This document shows, one piece after another, positions 1 through 5,773 of a stretch of DNA of 13,540 nucleotides (position 1 is its first letter; each line of letters starts with the position of its first letter). This stretch comes from Oscillospiraceae bacterium. GTDB taxonomy: Bacteria; Bacillota; Clostridia; Oscillospirales; UBA644. Position numbers and translations under genes: made by a program. The stretch lies in the NCBI GenBank assembly GCA_015067385.1, contig SVMP01000045.1, forward strand, positions 1-13,540, written 5' to 3'. A model generated the notes under the pieces. That model did not search any database and had not been told where the DNA came from. It saw nothing but the letters and a program-made list of their open reading frames with translations.

Positions 1-982
1 CGGAAGCGCCCCAAAGCCGCCATTCAAAGCCGAAAAAGTGTGTGGCGGCGGCTGTAAGAAGAGCAAAAAGGAAGGTGGTGGTGTAAGTTCCCGAATTAAG
101 AGCAGAGGTCGGGTTTTTACGTTTTCCCATCTTTGCGCAGAGCACGCCGATGACGGAAGCGAGAAGACCGAGCGCAGAATAACAGAATACTGCCGCCGTG
201 TTGATCTTTTCGCCCGTGCCTGCATCGAGAGCTGTTGCCATAACGAGAGCCGCAGACATCGATGCGACGTTCGAATCGAACAGATCGGCGCCCATGCCTG
301 CGACGTCACCGACGTTATCACCGACATTATCGGCAATGACCGCTGGATTTCGGGGGTCGTCTTCGGGAATTCCAAGCTCGACTTTACCGACAAGATCGGC
401 GCTGATATCAGCGGTTTTCGTGAAGATACCGCCGCCTGCTTTTGCAAAAAGAGCGAGAGAAGAAGCACCGAACGAGAAGCCGAGAACGGCAGACGTGTCG
501 CCTGTTAAAAGCAAAACAGCGGTAACGCCCATGAGACTTGCCCCGACGACCGCCATACCCATCACAGCGCCGCCTCGAAAACCTGCAAGGAACGACGGAC
601 CGATGCCTTTAACAGCCGCCTCCGCCGCTTTCATATTGGCGACAGTCGCAATTTTAATGCCGATCTTACCTGCAATGCCCGAAAAAATCGCTCCGAAAAC
701 GAACGATACCGCCATTATAACATTCGGATAAACGCCGCTTTTCCAAACGGGCGAAGGCAGAAACATCAGGATAAAAAGACCTGCGACGAGCACGAATTTT
801 GCAAGTACGCCGTATTCACGCCGCATGAACGTGTCAGCGCCGTTTTTTATCAGACCGCCGACCGATCTTATACGCTCATTTCCCTGCGGCAAATTAAAGA
901 CCCACCGATAAAAACGGTAGGCAACGATAAAGGCAAGCGCCGAAACAACGACCGCCGCCGCCTGCCAGAAAGTTAATATCAA
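1..982 (-). CDS. hppA: Membrane-bound ion-pumping pyrophosphatase, N-terminal half (partial)
   Basis: Membrane pyrophosphatase, which couples hydrolysis of pyrophosphate to Na+ or H+ pumping across the cytoplasmic membrane. About 327 residues are visible; the family is usually 650-700, so the C-terminal half lies beyond position 1. A hydrophobic N-terminal helix is followed by further membrane segments. The hallmark substrate site is at about residues 181-230: GGGIFTKTADISADLVGKVE, then GIPEDDPRNP, then DNVGDNVGD and GMGADLFDS. These are the Mg-PPi binding signatures of the family. No ATG lies near the start. The best start is TTG at 982, six bases after a GGGAGGG ribosome binding site at 989-995. 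The residues that separate K+-dependent from K+-independent enzymes lie outside the window, so ion specificity cannot be told. Family assignment is very secure. Confidence 0.95.
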   Translation of the reverse strand, partial: MILTFWQAAAVVVSALAFIVAYRFYRWVFNLPQGNERIRSVGGLIKNGADTFMRREYGVLAKFVLVAGLFILMFLPSPVWKSGVYPNVIMAVSFVFGAIFSGIAGKIGIKIATVANMKAAEAAVKGIGPSFLAGFRGGAVMGMAVVGASLMGVTAVLLLTGDTSAVLGFSFGASSLALFAKAGGGIFTKTADISADLVGKVELGIPEDDPRNPAVIADNVGDNVGDVAGMGADLFDSNVASMSAALVMATALDAGTGEKINTAAVFCYSALGLLASVIGVLCAKMGKRKNPTSALNSGTYTTTFLFALLTAAATHFFGFEWRLWGAS

Positions 983-1019
983 TCTTATCCCTCCCGATAA
1001 AATTTTTTACGTTGGGTAT

Positions 1020-1025
1020 ATTATA
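1020..1025 (-). promoter_or_regulatory. Possible -10 box of hppA
   Basis: A TATAAT hexamer on the minus strand lies about 38 bases upstream of the proposed TTG start of the pyrophosphatase. At 17 bases further upstream there is no convincing -35 hexamer (TAATCA), so this promoter is tentative. The region 1026-1082 holds nothing else recognisable. Confidence 0.3.
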
Positions 1026-1082
1026 TGTAAAAAAAGGGAGATTGATTACTGTTTAACAATATATTTAAACCGTAAATATAAA

Positions 1083-1121
1083 ACCTTTCCCTTAGAAATC
1101 GGGGGATTTTGGGGGAAAGGT
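1083..1121 (-). terminator. Nested hairpin after the XRE gene, probable terminator
   Basis: ACCTTTCCC (1083-1091) pairs perfectly with GGGAAAGGT (1113-1121). An inner stem AAATC/GATTT (1096-1100 with 1105-1109) has a GGGG loop. On the minus strand the outer arm runs into TTTATATTTA, so it could terminate the XRE transcript before hppA. The T-run is short, and a regulatory hairpin in the hppA leader is an alternative. Confidence 0.45.
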
Positions 1122-1150
1122 GATGAGATAAAGGGAAAAATGATTTTATA

Positions 1151-1402
1151 TTATTCAGGTTTTACAAAAAGGCTGTCCGTTGTGACATGCAGGATTTTTG
1201 CTATGGTATACACTTCTTTATCAGTCGCAAGTCGAAGCTGTCCTTCAAGTTTTGAGTAGCTCGTCGGATTTATATCCAAACCCTCGGTCTGAAGTCTTGC
1301 AATAAACTCTTTTTGTTTAACTCCTCTTTCCTTTCTTAATCTTTCAACATTCTCTCCGATCAAATTTGCGTCCCCGTATTCTTTTTTTCTGATCTTCAAC
1401 AA
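1151..1402 (-). CDS. Small XRE-family HTH repressor
   Basis: A DNA-binding protein of about 83 residues made almost wholly of one helix-turn-helix domain of the XRE/Cro-CI type. The recognisable core is ERLRKERGVKQKEFIARL, then NPTSYSKLEGQ (recognition helix), then VYTIAKILHVTTDSLF. There is no effector or dimerisation domain beyond it. Starts at GTG 1408, TTG 1402 and TTG 1399 are in frame. The GGAG ribosome binding site at 1408-1411 overlaps the GTG, so TTG 1402 (5-base spacing) or TTG 1399 (8 bases) is more likely. The gene diverges from a small membrane-protein gene. Two palindromes in the shared promoter region suggest that it represses its neighbour and perhaps itself. The role is inferred from layout. 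Confidence 0.85.
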   Translation of the reverse strand: MLKIRKKEYGDANLIGENVERLRKERGVKQKEFIARLQTEGLDINPTSYSKLEGQLRLATDKEVYTIAKILHVTTDSLFVKPE

Positions 1403-1434
1403 AATCACTCCAAATATAATTTATCTTTAATAAA

Positions 1435-1463
1435 ATTATATCCCCAAAACCCCTTGACAAAAT
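1435..1463 (-). promoter_or_regulatory. Promoter of the XRE repressor gene
   Basis: A perfect TATAAT on the minus strand (1435-1440) has a weak -35 (TTTTGT or ATTTTG, about 1457-1463) at 16-17 bases. This -35 overlaps the -35 box of the divergent plus-strand promoter, so the two polymerases would compete for the same DNA. Confidence 0.45.
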
Positions 1464-1482
1464 TCCATAAAAGAATTATAAT
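1454..1482 (+). promoter_or_regulatory. Consensus sigma-A promoter of the membrane-protein gene
   Basis: Both hexamers match the consensus: TTGACA at 1454-1459 and TATAAT at 1477-1482, 17 bases apart. A promoter this strong is expected to need tight repression. One operator-like palindrome lies in its spacer and one just downstream of the -10. Confidence 0.88.
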
Positions 1483-1505
1483 ATAAATAATTCCAAAATA
1501 GAATT
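1461..1505. promoter_or_regulatory. Twin palindromic operators of the divergent XRE pair
   Basis: Two 17-bp sites of the form AATTC-N7-GAATT lie at 1461-1477 and 1489-1505, 28 bp start to start. They are nearly identical along their whole length: 17 of 19 bases match when read to 1479 and 1507. The first fills the -35/-10 spacer and the second lies downstream of the -10. Binding by the XRE protein at 1151-1402 is inferred from proximity. Confidence 0.65.
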
Positions 1506-1521
1506 ATGAAGGGTGATGTTG

Positions 1522-1836
1522 GTGTTTGAAAATATTGGAGGGAAGATAAAAACGGTGGCTTTATGGTTCGCTACAATAGGAATCAGCATATCTATTATAG
1601 CAGGATTTTTTATGATTATTATAGCCCTGATCAATTATGCAGATGTACTTTGTATTTTAGGCATCATTACTCTTTCCTGCGGTTCTCTTTTATCATGGAT
1701 AACTTCTCTTTTTATATATGGTTACGGACAGTTAATTGAAAACACAGATAAGCTTGTAGAATCTCAAGATAAAAATTCCAAGACAAGAACCAACACAGGT
1801 AAACTTGCTGATACTCTATACTCAAGCGAAAGCTAA
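1522..1836 (+). CDS. Small two-helix membrane protein under XRE control
   Basis: A hypothetical integral membrane protein of about 104 residues. A short amphipathic start (FENIGGKIK) is followed by two strongly hydrophobic segments, about residues 12-35 and 38-63. A polar tail of about 40 residues then begins with GYGQLIENTDKLVE. Proteins of this shape are common in Clostridia, and no function is known to me. GTG 1513, ATG 1516, TTG 1519 and GTG 1522 are all in frame. The GAAGGG ribosome binding site (1508-1513) fits GTG 1522 best (8-base spacing) and gives the family-like start MFENIGG; ATG 1516 would be only 2 bases away. The gene has a consensus promoter with twin operators and a strong terminator, so it is a monocistronic unit that probably stays silent until derepressed. 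Confidence 0.75.
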   Translation: MFENIGGKIKTVALWFATIGISISIIAGFFMIIIALINYADVLCILGIITLSCGSLLSWITSLFIYGYGQLIENTDKLVESQDKNSKTRTNTGKLADTLYSSES

Positions 1837-1838
1837 TG

Positions 1839-1873
1839 TCAAAAGGACAGAGATTTTTTCTCTGTCCTTTTGA
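1839..1873 (+). terminator. Strong intrinsic terminator
   Basis: A perfect 15-bp inverted repeat (TCAAAAGGACAGAGA at 1839-1853 against its complement at 1859-1873) encloses a TTTTT loop. It starts two bases after the TAA stop of the membrane-protein gene. Its A- and T-rich ends make it plausible in both directions. Confidence 0.85.
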
Positions 1874-1923
1874 TTTACAAAACATTTATTTTTGAATATT
1901 TCCCGAAAATACAGCAAATACTA

Positions 1924-1953
1924 TTGACACCATATACGACACCATCATATAAT
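1924..1953 (+). promoter_or_regulatory. hicB promoter with direct-repeat operator
   Basis: TTGACA (1924-1929) and TATAAT (1948-1953) are both perfect, spaced by 18 bases. The -35 and spacer carry two copies of GACACCAT, at 1926-1933 and 1938-1945, offset by 12 bp. Ribbon-helix-helix proteins often bind such short direct repeats, so autoregulation by the HicB product is likely by inference. Confidence 0.75.
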
Positions 1954-1977
1954 AGGTCATAGAAACGGAGGAAAACA

Positions 1978-2346
1978 ATGAGAACGATCGATGAATATAT
2001 GAGTATGCCCTACCGTATGGAAATAATTCCGGACACAAAAGAGGGCGGATACGTTGTACGTTTTCCGGAATTGCCGGGTTGTCTGACTTGTGCCGAAACA
2101 GTTGAAGAAGCGGTCAAAAACGCAGAAGAATGTAAAAAAGAATGGTTGACTGCGGCGATCGAAGACGGAATAAATATTCCCGAACCCGTTTCCGATGACG
2201 AATATTCGGGGCAGTTCAAATTGAGAATACCGAAATCACTTCACCGCGCACTTGCGGAACATTCAAAAGAAGAAGGCATCAGCATGAATCAGTATTGTCT
2301 GTATCTTCTTTCCAAAAACGATGCCGCCCACAGAGGAAGCCTATAA
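1978..2346 (+). CDS. hicB: HicB-family antitoxin-like protein, solitary
   Basis: A 122-residue protein with the two-domain plan of HicB antitoxins. An N-terminal RNase-H-like HicB fold (residues about 12-70) carries GGYVVRFPELPGC and the helix ETVEEAVKNAEECKKEW. A C-terminal ribbon-helix-helix DNA-binding domain (about 80-112) carries FKLRIPKSLHRALAEHSKEE and MNQYCLYLLSK. In the known module HicB neutralises the HicA mRNA interferase and represses the operon. No HicA-sized reading frame lies on either side: the gene is bounded by its own promoter upstream and two hairpins downstream. It is therefore an orphan, possibly an anti-addiction or purely regulatory protein. The start is secure: GGAGG at 1967-1971, six bases before ATG. 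Confidence 0.9.
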   Translation: MRTIDEYMSMPYRMEIIPDTKEGGYVVRFPELPGCLTCAETVEEAVKNAEECKKEWLTAAIEDGINIPEPVSDDEYSGQFKLRIPKSLHRALAEHSKEEGISMNQYCLYLLSKNDAAHRGSL

Positions 2347-2354
2347 AACACAAA

Positions 2355-2389
2355 GGACAGAGAAAAACTGATGTCCGTATTATTTTTTT
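2355..2389 (+). terminator. Weak terminator after hicB
   Basis: GGACA (2355-2359) pairs with TGTCC (2372-2376) and is followed by TATTATTTTTTT. The stem has only five pairs. The left arm resembles the first arm of the 1839-1873 terminator, so it may be a degenerate copy of that hairpin. Confidence 0.4.
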
Positions 2390-2413
2390 CTGCGTTCAAA
2401 TGAGATATAAAAG

Positions 2414-2449
2414 AACTCGCAAAGCCATAAAGACCTTGCGAGTTTTTTT
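2414..2449 (+). terminator. Intrinsic terminator downstream of hicB
   Basis: AACTCGCAA (2414-2422) pairs perfectly with TTGCGAGTT (2436-2444), and the run TTTTTTT follows at 2443-2449. This is a standard rho-independent terminator for the hicB transcript. Confidence 0.85.
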
Positions 2450-2457
2450 ATGATATA

Positions 2458-2548
2458 ATATAAATCCCCACGCCCCGCAGGGCATATCACTTGCCAACGG
2501 CAAATATCTCTCCTACGGAATATCGAAAAGCCCGTAAGGGATTTATAT
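2458..2548. repeat. Small hairpin array with 11-bp terminal inverted repeats
   Basis: The ends are a perfect 11-bp inverted repeat, ATATAAATCCC (2458-2468) and GGGATTTATAT (2538-2548). Inside are four short hairpins: GCCCCGCAGGGC, TTGCCAACGGCAA, TCCTACGGA and CCCGTAAGGG. Three of the gaps between them contain ATATC, ATATCACT after the first. A related array with AATATCACT linkers is at 9361-9457. This looks like a non-coding repeat family. No reading frame of substance covers it. Confidence 0.6.
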
Positions 2549-2552
2549 CGTG

Positions 2553-2586
2553 TCGTTGTGTCTATACACAACGATATTTATTTTTT
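2553..2586 (+). terminator. Hairpin with T-run at the end of the glycoside hydrolase gene
   Basis: TCGTTGTGT (2553-2561) pairs perfectly with ACACAACGA (2566-2574) around a CTAT loop. The T-rich tail TATTTATTTTTT follows on the plus strand. It overlaps the last codons of the minus-strand gene ending at 2578. By T-run orientation it would stop plus-strand read-through; the stem alone could also protect the 3' end of the minus transcript. Confidence 0.55.
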
Positions 2587-5193
2587 ATACAAACGAACAG
2601 CGCCGATAAGTCCGGTGGGGTCTTCGGGAACGAAGGGTGAACGCCAGTTGTTAGCCTGATAGATAGCATAGACTTCACGTTCGGGAGTTGTTGCGACCTC
2701 GACGGTGAGTTTATTTTTGCCTTCTGTGAGGCTGTCGGTAAGATCATATCTGAAACCGGGAGCGATCTGAATGCCGAGGCTCTTGCCGTTGACGAATACC
2801 TCGATGCCCTCGCCCGCATCCGTAATTTCGAGGGTATACGCATGATTCTTGTCGGCTTCGATCTCGGTTTCATAGCGGATAAAGCCGGAGAAATCGGGAA
2901 GCTCGTCGGAAACAACGTCGGGCAGGCAGACGGCTTTCGCATCTGCAAAATCGGGATAGAGAGCGCCTTCGCAAACGCTTCTTGTCCATGCGTTAAGCTC
3001 TGTCATTTCGCCTTCGCAGACGACGGGTTTAACGGTAGGCTCGTTGCAGTCGCCGAAAACGATCATGATGCTCTTGAGCGGTTCGATCTCAACGGAAACA
3101 GTAACGCCGTTATCCGCAGGTTCAACATCGGCATCGTAGCAGACGTTAAACCAGGGCTCGTAAAGATAGCAGTTGCCGTTTTGTTTGAGGGTAACTTTGC
3201 CGCTGTATTTTTCGGCATCTTCGTTGACGATATAGTAAACGGGAGTATCTCCGTCGATCTGAAGTATTCTTATGCGGCTGTTTTTAGGTTCAATAACGGG
3301 AACATCAAGACCAAGCTTTGCGACCTCGTTATAAAGTTCGGAAAGCTTAACAACAGGGCAAATTTTGAGTTCTTCGGGGAGAGCTTCGCCTGTTTCTGCG
3401 ATCTTAATGGGCATATTATTGACAAAATAAACGGGAAGACCGCATTTTACGAGTTCAGCAAGACCGTTTGCCGCCGCTTCGGGAAGATATTTTGCTTCGG
3501 GAACAACAAAAGCGTGATATTTCTGACCGTTGACAACGAGCGGATTTCCGATCTCTGTTTTATAATAATCTTTTTCGATGAAAATATCGGTGGGAATGGT
3601 GTGGCAGTCGATCTGTTTGTCGTAAAGCGCACGAAGCGGTTTTTCAAAGGGCATACAGTAAGAATCTGCCCATTCGAGTTCACCGTGATAAAGAACGGCA
3701 ACGGGAACGACATGCTTGCCGCTTGATGTTACGGTTGCAACACGGTTCATATATCCGCAGATCTCGCCGAAATGACGGTAAAGAGCGTTGTGACCGTGAG
3801 CGTAAAACTGCGGAGGACAGTCTCCGTCGGGGAATTCTCTGCCGCTGAACGCATGGGGAACGAACTGATTTACGCCGCGAACGAGGAAGTGGTCAGCCTG
3901 ATATTTTTCAAGACGAACGCCCTCTTTCCACATGTAGTTGCCGAAAATTTCGCACATAGCGTCGCCGTTTTTTCTGGGATCAATAGCCGCAGCGCTCTGC
4001 GCAAGCTTGCCGAGAGCGTAGTTGTAAAATTCGCCGTGTCTTACATCCTTGGGGTTGAAATAGCCGGGGGTGTCGTCCTCGCCCTGAGGCATTACCTGAC
4101 CGCCGATATTGTCGATACCCGACATATGCTGACCCTGAAGACCGCGGAAATAGTGACCGAGAGTTGAACCTGTACGGCAATGCTGACCGTCGTCTTCGAT
4201 AAGATGTCCGATATATCTGACGCCGCGATCCATGCACCAATTACCGATCTTGTTGGAGAATTTTTCACGAACGAGCTTTGTGATGCGATCCATGTACAAT
4301 ATACGAACTCTGGGCGCTTCTTCGCCGTCGGTCCAGAGGTATGTTAAAAGCTCACGCCAGTTTTCGCCGAGCGCTTCGATCATGAGTTTTTCGATAGTGG
4401 GACCCCAAGGGAGATCCTGATTTGTACCGAGAACGTTGCCATGAGCATATGTGGGACCGTTGCCGAGCTCAGGCTCATCGGAGAAGAAGCCCATAAACGT
4501 TTTGCCGAACTCATCCGCATAACGCTGCCAATGCAGTTCATGAACGGAATCGAGGTAAAGCTGAACGCCCTCGTCTTCAATTATGCCGATATGCTCACGT
4601 CTGCCGCCTGTGTTACGTGAACGAACGCCGATCTGAAGCTTCCATTCACCGTCGGGCTTATTCCATTTAAGCTGTGTTCTGTTTTCAACGCAGTCCGTGA
4701 TATCGAGTGTCTGACCGTCCGCATTTCTTGCGATAACAAAAAGAACAGTTTCATCGTTTTCAAAAACACGGGCGGGAGTGCCGTTACAGTTATGTATCTC
4801 CATAAGACCCTCGGCATAAAGGTCGAGGCTTACGGGGCCGTCTGTTGTGACGGTATATGTTGTCATGAAAACATTCTGTTTGCACATCGAGTCAGGCTGA
4901 TTTTTGAGCGCACCGTTAGCTGCACCTGAGGGGAAGACACGGTCGTCAAGGATCCAGACCTTCATGTTGAGTTTGCGGGCTTCGTCCATGATTATATCTA
5001 TATCACGCCACCAACCGGGACCCGCAAAGTCGGGGTGGATACGGCTCTCAACGCATACCGCTCTGCAGTTCGCATCATGAATGGCGTTCATGCATTTACG
5101 GAGAGTTGCTTCGTCCTCACCGTGCTGCCAGAAAAACGGCTGCATATGGTTATCGTCATGGCCGTCAAGAATTCTTCGGATCGTTTTATTCAT
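2578..5193 (-). CDS. Putative glycoside hydrolase, TIM-barrel plus C-terminal sugar-binding domain
   Basis: An 871-residue protein with no signal peptide, so probably cytoplasmic. The N-terminal half reads as a glycosidase (beta/alpha) barrel: PFFWQHGEDEATLRKCM, CVESRIHPDFAGPGWW (about 48-62), KVWILDD (78-84) and FMGFFSDEPELGNG (233-246), whose acidic cluster at 239-242 is the best guess for catalytic residues. A middle part carries CEIFGNYMWKEGVR and NQFVPHAFSGREFP. The last 100 residues form a GH2-type jelly-roll sugar-binding domain (YETEIEADKNHAYTLEITDA, VFVNGKSLG, YDLTDSLTEGKNKLTVEV). This layout resembles GH106-like proteins (alpha-L-rhamnosidases) in Clostridia; exact family and substrate are not certain. 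ATG 5193 has an AAGGATGGGA ribosome binding site. The gene is monocistronic. Long open frames on the opposite strand are codon-bias shadows. Confidence 0.75.
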   Translation of the reverse strand: MNKTIRRILDGHDDNHMQPFFWQHGEDEATLRKCMNAIHDANCRAVCVESRIHPDFAGPGWWRDIDIIMDEARKLNMKVWILDDRVFPSGAANGALKNQPDSMCKQNVFMTTYTVTTDGPVSLDLYAEGLMEIHNCNGTPARVFENDETVLFVIARNADGQTLDITDCVENRTQLKWNKPDGEWKLQIGVRSRNTGGRREHIGIIEDEGVQLYLDSVHELHWQRYADEFGKTFMGFFSDEPELGNGPTYAHGNVLGTNQDLPWGPTIEKLMIEALGENWRELLTYLWTDGEEAPRVRILYMDRITKLVREKFSNKIGNWCMDRGVRYIGHLIEDDGQHCRTGSTLGHYFRGLQGQHMSGIDNIGGQVMPQGEDDTPGYFNPKDVRHGEFYNYALGKLAQSAAAIDPRKNGDAMCEIFGNYMWKEGVRLEKYQADHFLVRGVNQFVPHAFSGREFPDGDCPPQFYAHGHNALYRHFGEICGYMNRVATVTSSGKHVVPVAVLYHGELEWADSYCMPFEKPLRALYDKQIDCHTIPTDIFIEKDYYKTEIGNPLVVNGQKYHAFVVPEAKYLPEAAANGLAELVKCGLPVYFVNNMPIKIAETGEALPEELKICPVVKLSELYNEVAKLGLDVPVIEPKNSRIRILQIDGDTPVYYIVNEDAEKYSGKVTLKQNGNCYLYEPWFNVCYDADVEPADNGVTVSVEIEPLKSIMIVFGDCNEPTVKPVVCEGEMTELNAWTRSVCEGALYPDFADAKAVCLPDVVSDELPDFSGFIRYETEIEADKNHAYTLEITDAGEGIEVFVNGKSLGIQIAPGFRYDLTDSLTEGKNKLTVEVATTPEREVYAIYQANNWRSPFVPEDPTGLIGAVRLYKK

Positions 5194-5222
5194 AATATCC
5201 CATCCTTTTTTATTTTAACTTA

Positions 5223-5235
5223 ACGTAAATTACGT
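5223..5235. promoter_or_regulatory. Operator-like palindrome in the glycoside hydrolase leader
   Basis: ACGTAA (5223-5228) and TTACGT (5230-5235) form a palindrome with one central base. It sits between the minus-strand -10 box and the start codon at 5193, a classic position for a repressor such as LacI or GntR. No such regulator is encoded in the window. Confidence 0.4.
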
Positions 5236-5255
5236 GATTTAAGCTTTGCTGTTTA

Positions 5256-5284
5256 AATTATAGCACAAAAAAACGGTTATGTCT
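5256..5284 (-). promoter_or_regulatory. Promoter of the glycoside hydrolase gene
   Basis: On the minus strand TAGACA (5279-5284) and TATAAT (5256-5261) are 17 bases apart, with a TGC extended -10 in front. The transcript would have a leader of about 55 bases containing the ACGTAA/TTACGT palindrome. Confidence 0.75.
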
Positions 5285-5330
5285 ACTGTTTACAGAAAAA
5301 AAAGCAAAATACTCTGTCTGTTACCGTACA

Positions 5331-5362
5331 ACTGATACATACTGATACCAATTTGTATCAGT
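5331..5362. promoter_or_regulatory. Three copies of ACTGATAC, probable regulator site
   Basis: ACTGATAC occurs at 5331-5338 and 5341-5348 with a 10-bp period. It occurs again inverted, as GTATCAGT, at 5355-5362. The last two form a perfect 8-6-8 inverted repeat. The cluster lies 47-78 bases upstream of the minus-strand -35 box, where an activator such as an AraC-type protein would bind, and 16 bases upstream of the plus-strand -35 at 5378. Which promoter it serves cannot be told. Confidence 0.55.
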
Positions 5363-5377
5363 AAAAGCCCTCTCATC

Positions 5378-5406
5378 TTGAAAAACGGTTCATAATATGG
5401 TATAAT
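5378..5406 (+). promoter_or_regulatory. Promoter of the 68-residue membrane peptide gene
   Basis: TTGAAA (5378-5383) and TATAAT (5401-5406) are 17 bases apart, with a TGG extended -10 element (5398-5400). Confidence 0.8.
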
Positions 5407-5438
5407 GAAAATGTAAAAACAGAAAGGAAGGTATGGAA

Positions 5439-5645
5439 ATGAAAAGGAAGTTGATCGGGTGGTTTTTGTTATTTATCGGAATAATTCCGTTTGCTTTTCC
5501 TTTCCTCAATTTTATTTATGAGATGTTAAACTCATCGTCATGGACGCTCGGCGACTGGCTCATTTTATACTCATACGTTTATTGGCCGACATATATTATC
5601 GGCATTATTCTTATCGTTACAGGGATATATATAAATAAACGGTAA
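5439..5645 (+). CDS. Small two-helix membrane protein, unknown function
   Basis: A 68-residue hydrophobic protein with two membrane helices, about residues 4-24 (LIGWFLLFIGIIPFAFPFL) and 44-64 (PTYIIGIILIVTGIYI), joined by a short loop rich in Ser and Trp. It ends in KR. I do not recognise a family. An upstream in-frame ATG at 5433 would sit only one base from the AAGGAAGG ribosome binding site (5424-5431). ATG 5439, seven bases away, is therefore chosen. It has its own extended -10 promoter. The next gene starts about 130 bases downstream with its own promoter, so the two may be expressed separately. It may be a partner of the membrane-bound regulator that follows, but nothing in the sequence proves this. 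Confidence 0.7.
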   Translation: MKRKLIGWFLLFIGIIPFAFPFLNFIYEMLNSSSWTLGDWLILYSYVYWPTYIIGIILIVTGIYINKR

Positions 5646-5685
5646 AACGTTCAAAATATATGATTTTGCCCAAAAAAAACACTCT

Positions 5686-5720
5686 ACCGTCGGTTGATAT
5701 CCCCACATTCAACCGTCGGT
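5686..5720. promoter_or_regulatory. Two ACCGTCGGT palindromes upstream of the XRE-TM regulator
   Basis: ACCGTCGGT (ACCG-t-CGGT) occurs at 5686-5694 and 5712-5720, 26 bp apart. With their flanks they also form a 13-bp inverted repeat with a single central mismatch. They end four bases before the -35 of the regulator gene, so autoregulation by that gene's own HTH domain is likely by inference. Confidence 0.5.
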
Positions 5721-5723
5721 ACG

Positions 5724-5752
5724 TGGACTTTATATATAAAATTCGCTATAAT
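5724..5752 (+). promoter_or_regulatory. Promoter of the XRE-TM-zinc-ribbon gene
   Basis: TGGACT (5724-5729, four of six consensus bases) and TATAAT (5747-5752) are 17 bases apart. The leader to ATG 5774 is about 15 bases and carries the AAGGAG ribosome binding site. Confidence 0.65.
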
Positions 5753-5773
5753 GAAGGCGAAAGGAGACAAACT

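Noticed and set aside
38..731. Plus-strand open frames of 156 and 177 codons
   Set aside because: They are antisense to the highly conserved membrane pyrophosphatase, and their peptides resemble nothing.
2380..2571. A 63-codon minus-strand frame, checked as a possible HicA toxin for the orphan HicB
   Set aside because: It runs through a terminator and the hairpin array, has no ribosome binding site and lacks the HicA dsRBD-like pattern with its catalytic His.
2842..3726. A 294-codon open frame on the plus strand, with other frames at 3772-4167 and 3980-4240
   Set aside because: They lie wholly inside the glycoside hydrolase on the opposite or another frame, have no ribosome binding sites and encode low-complexity sequence rich in N, V and F. 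They are shadows of codon bias.
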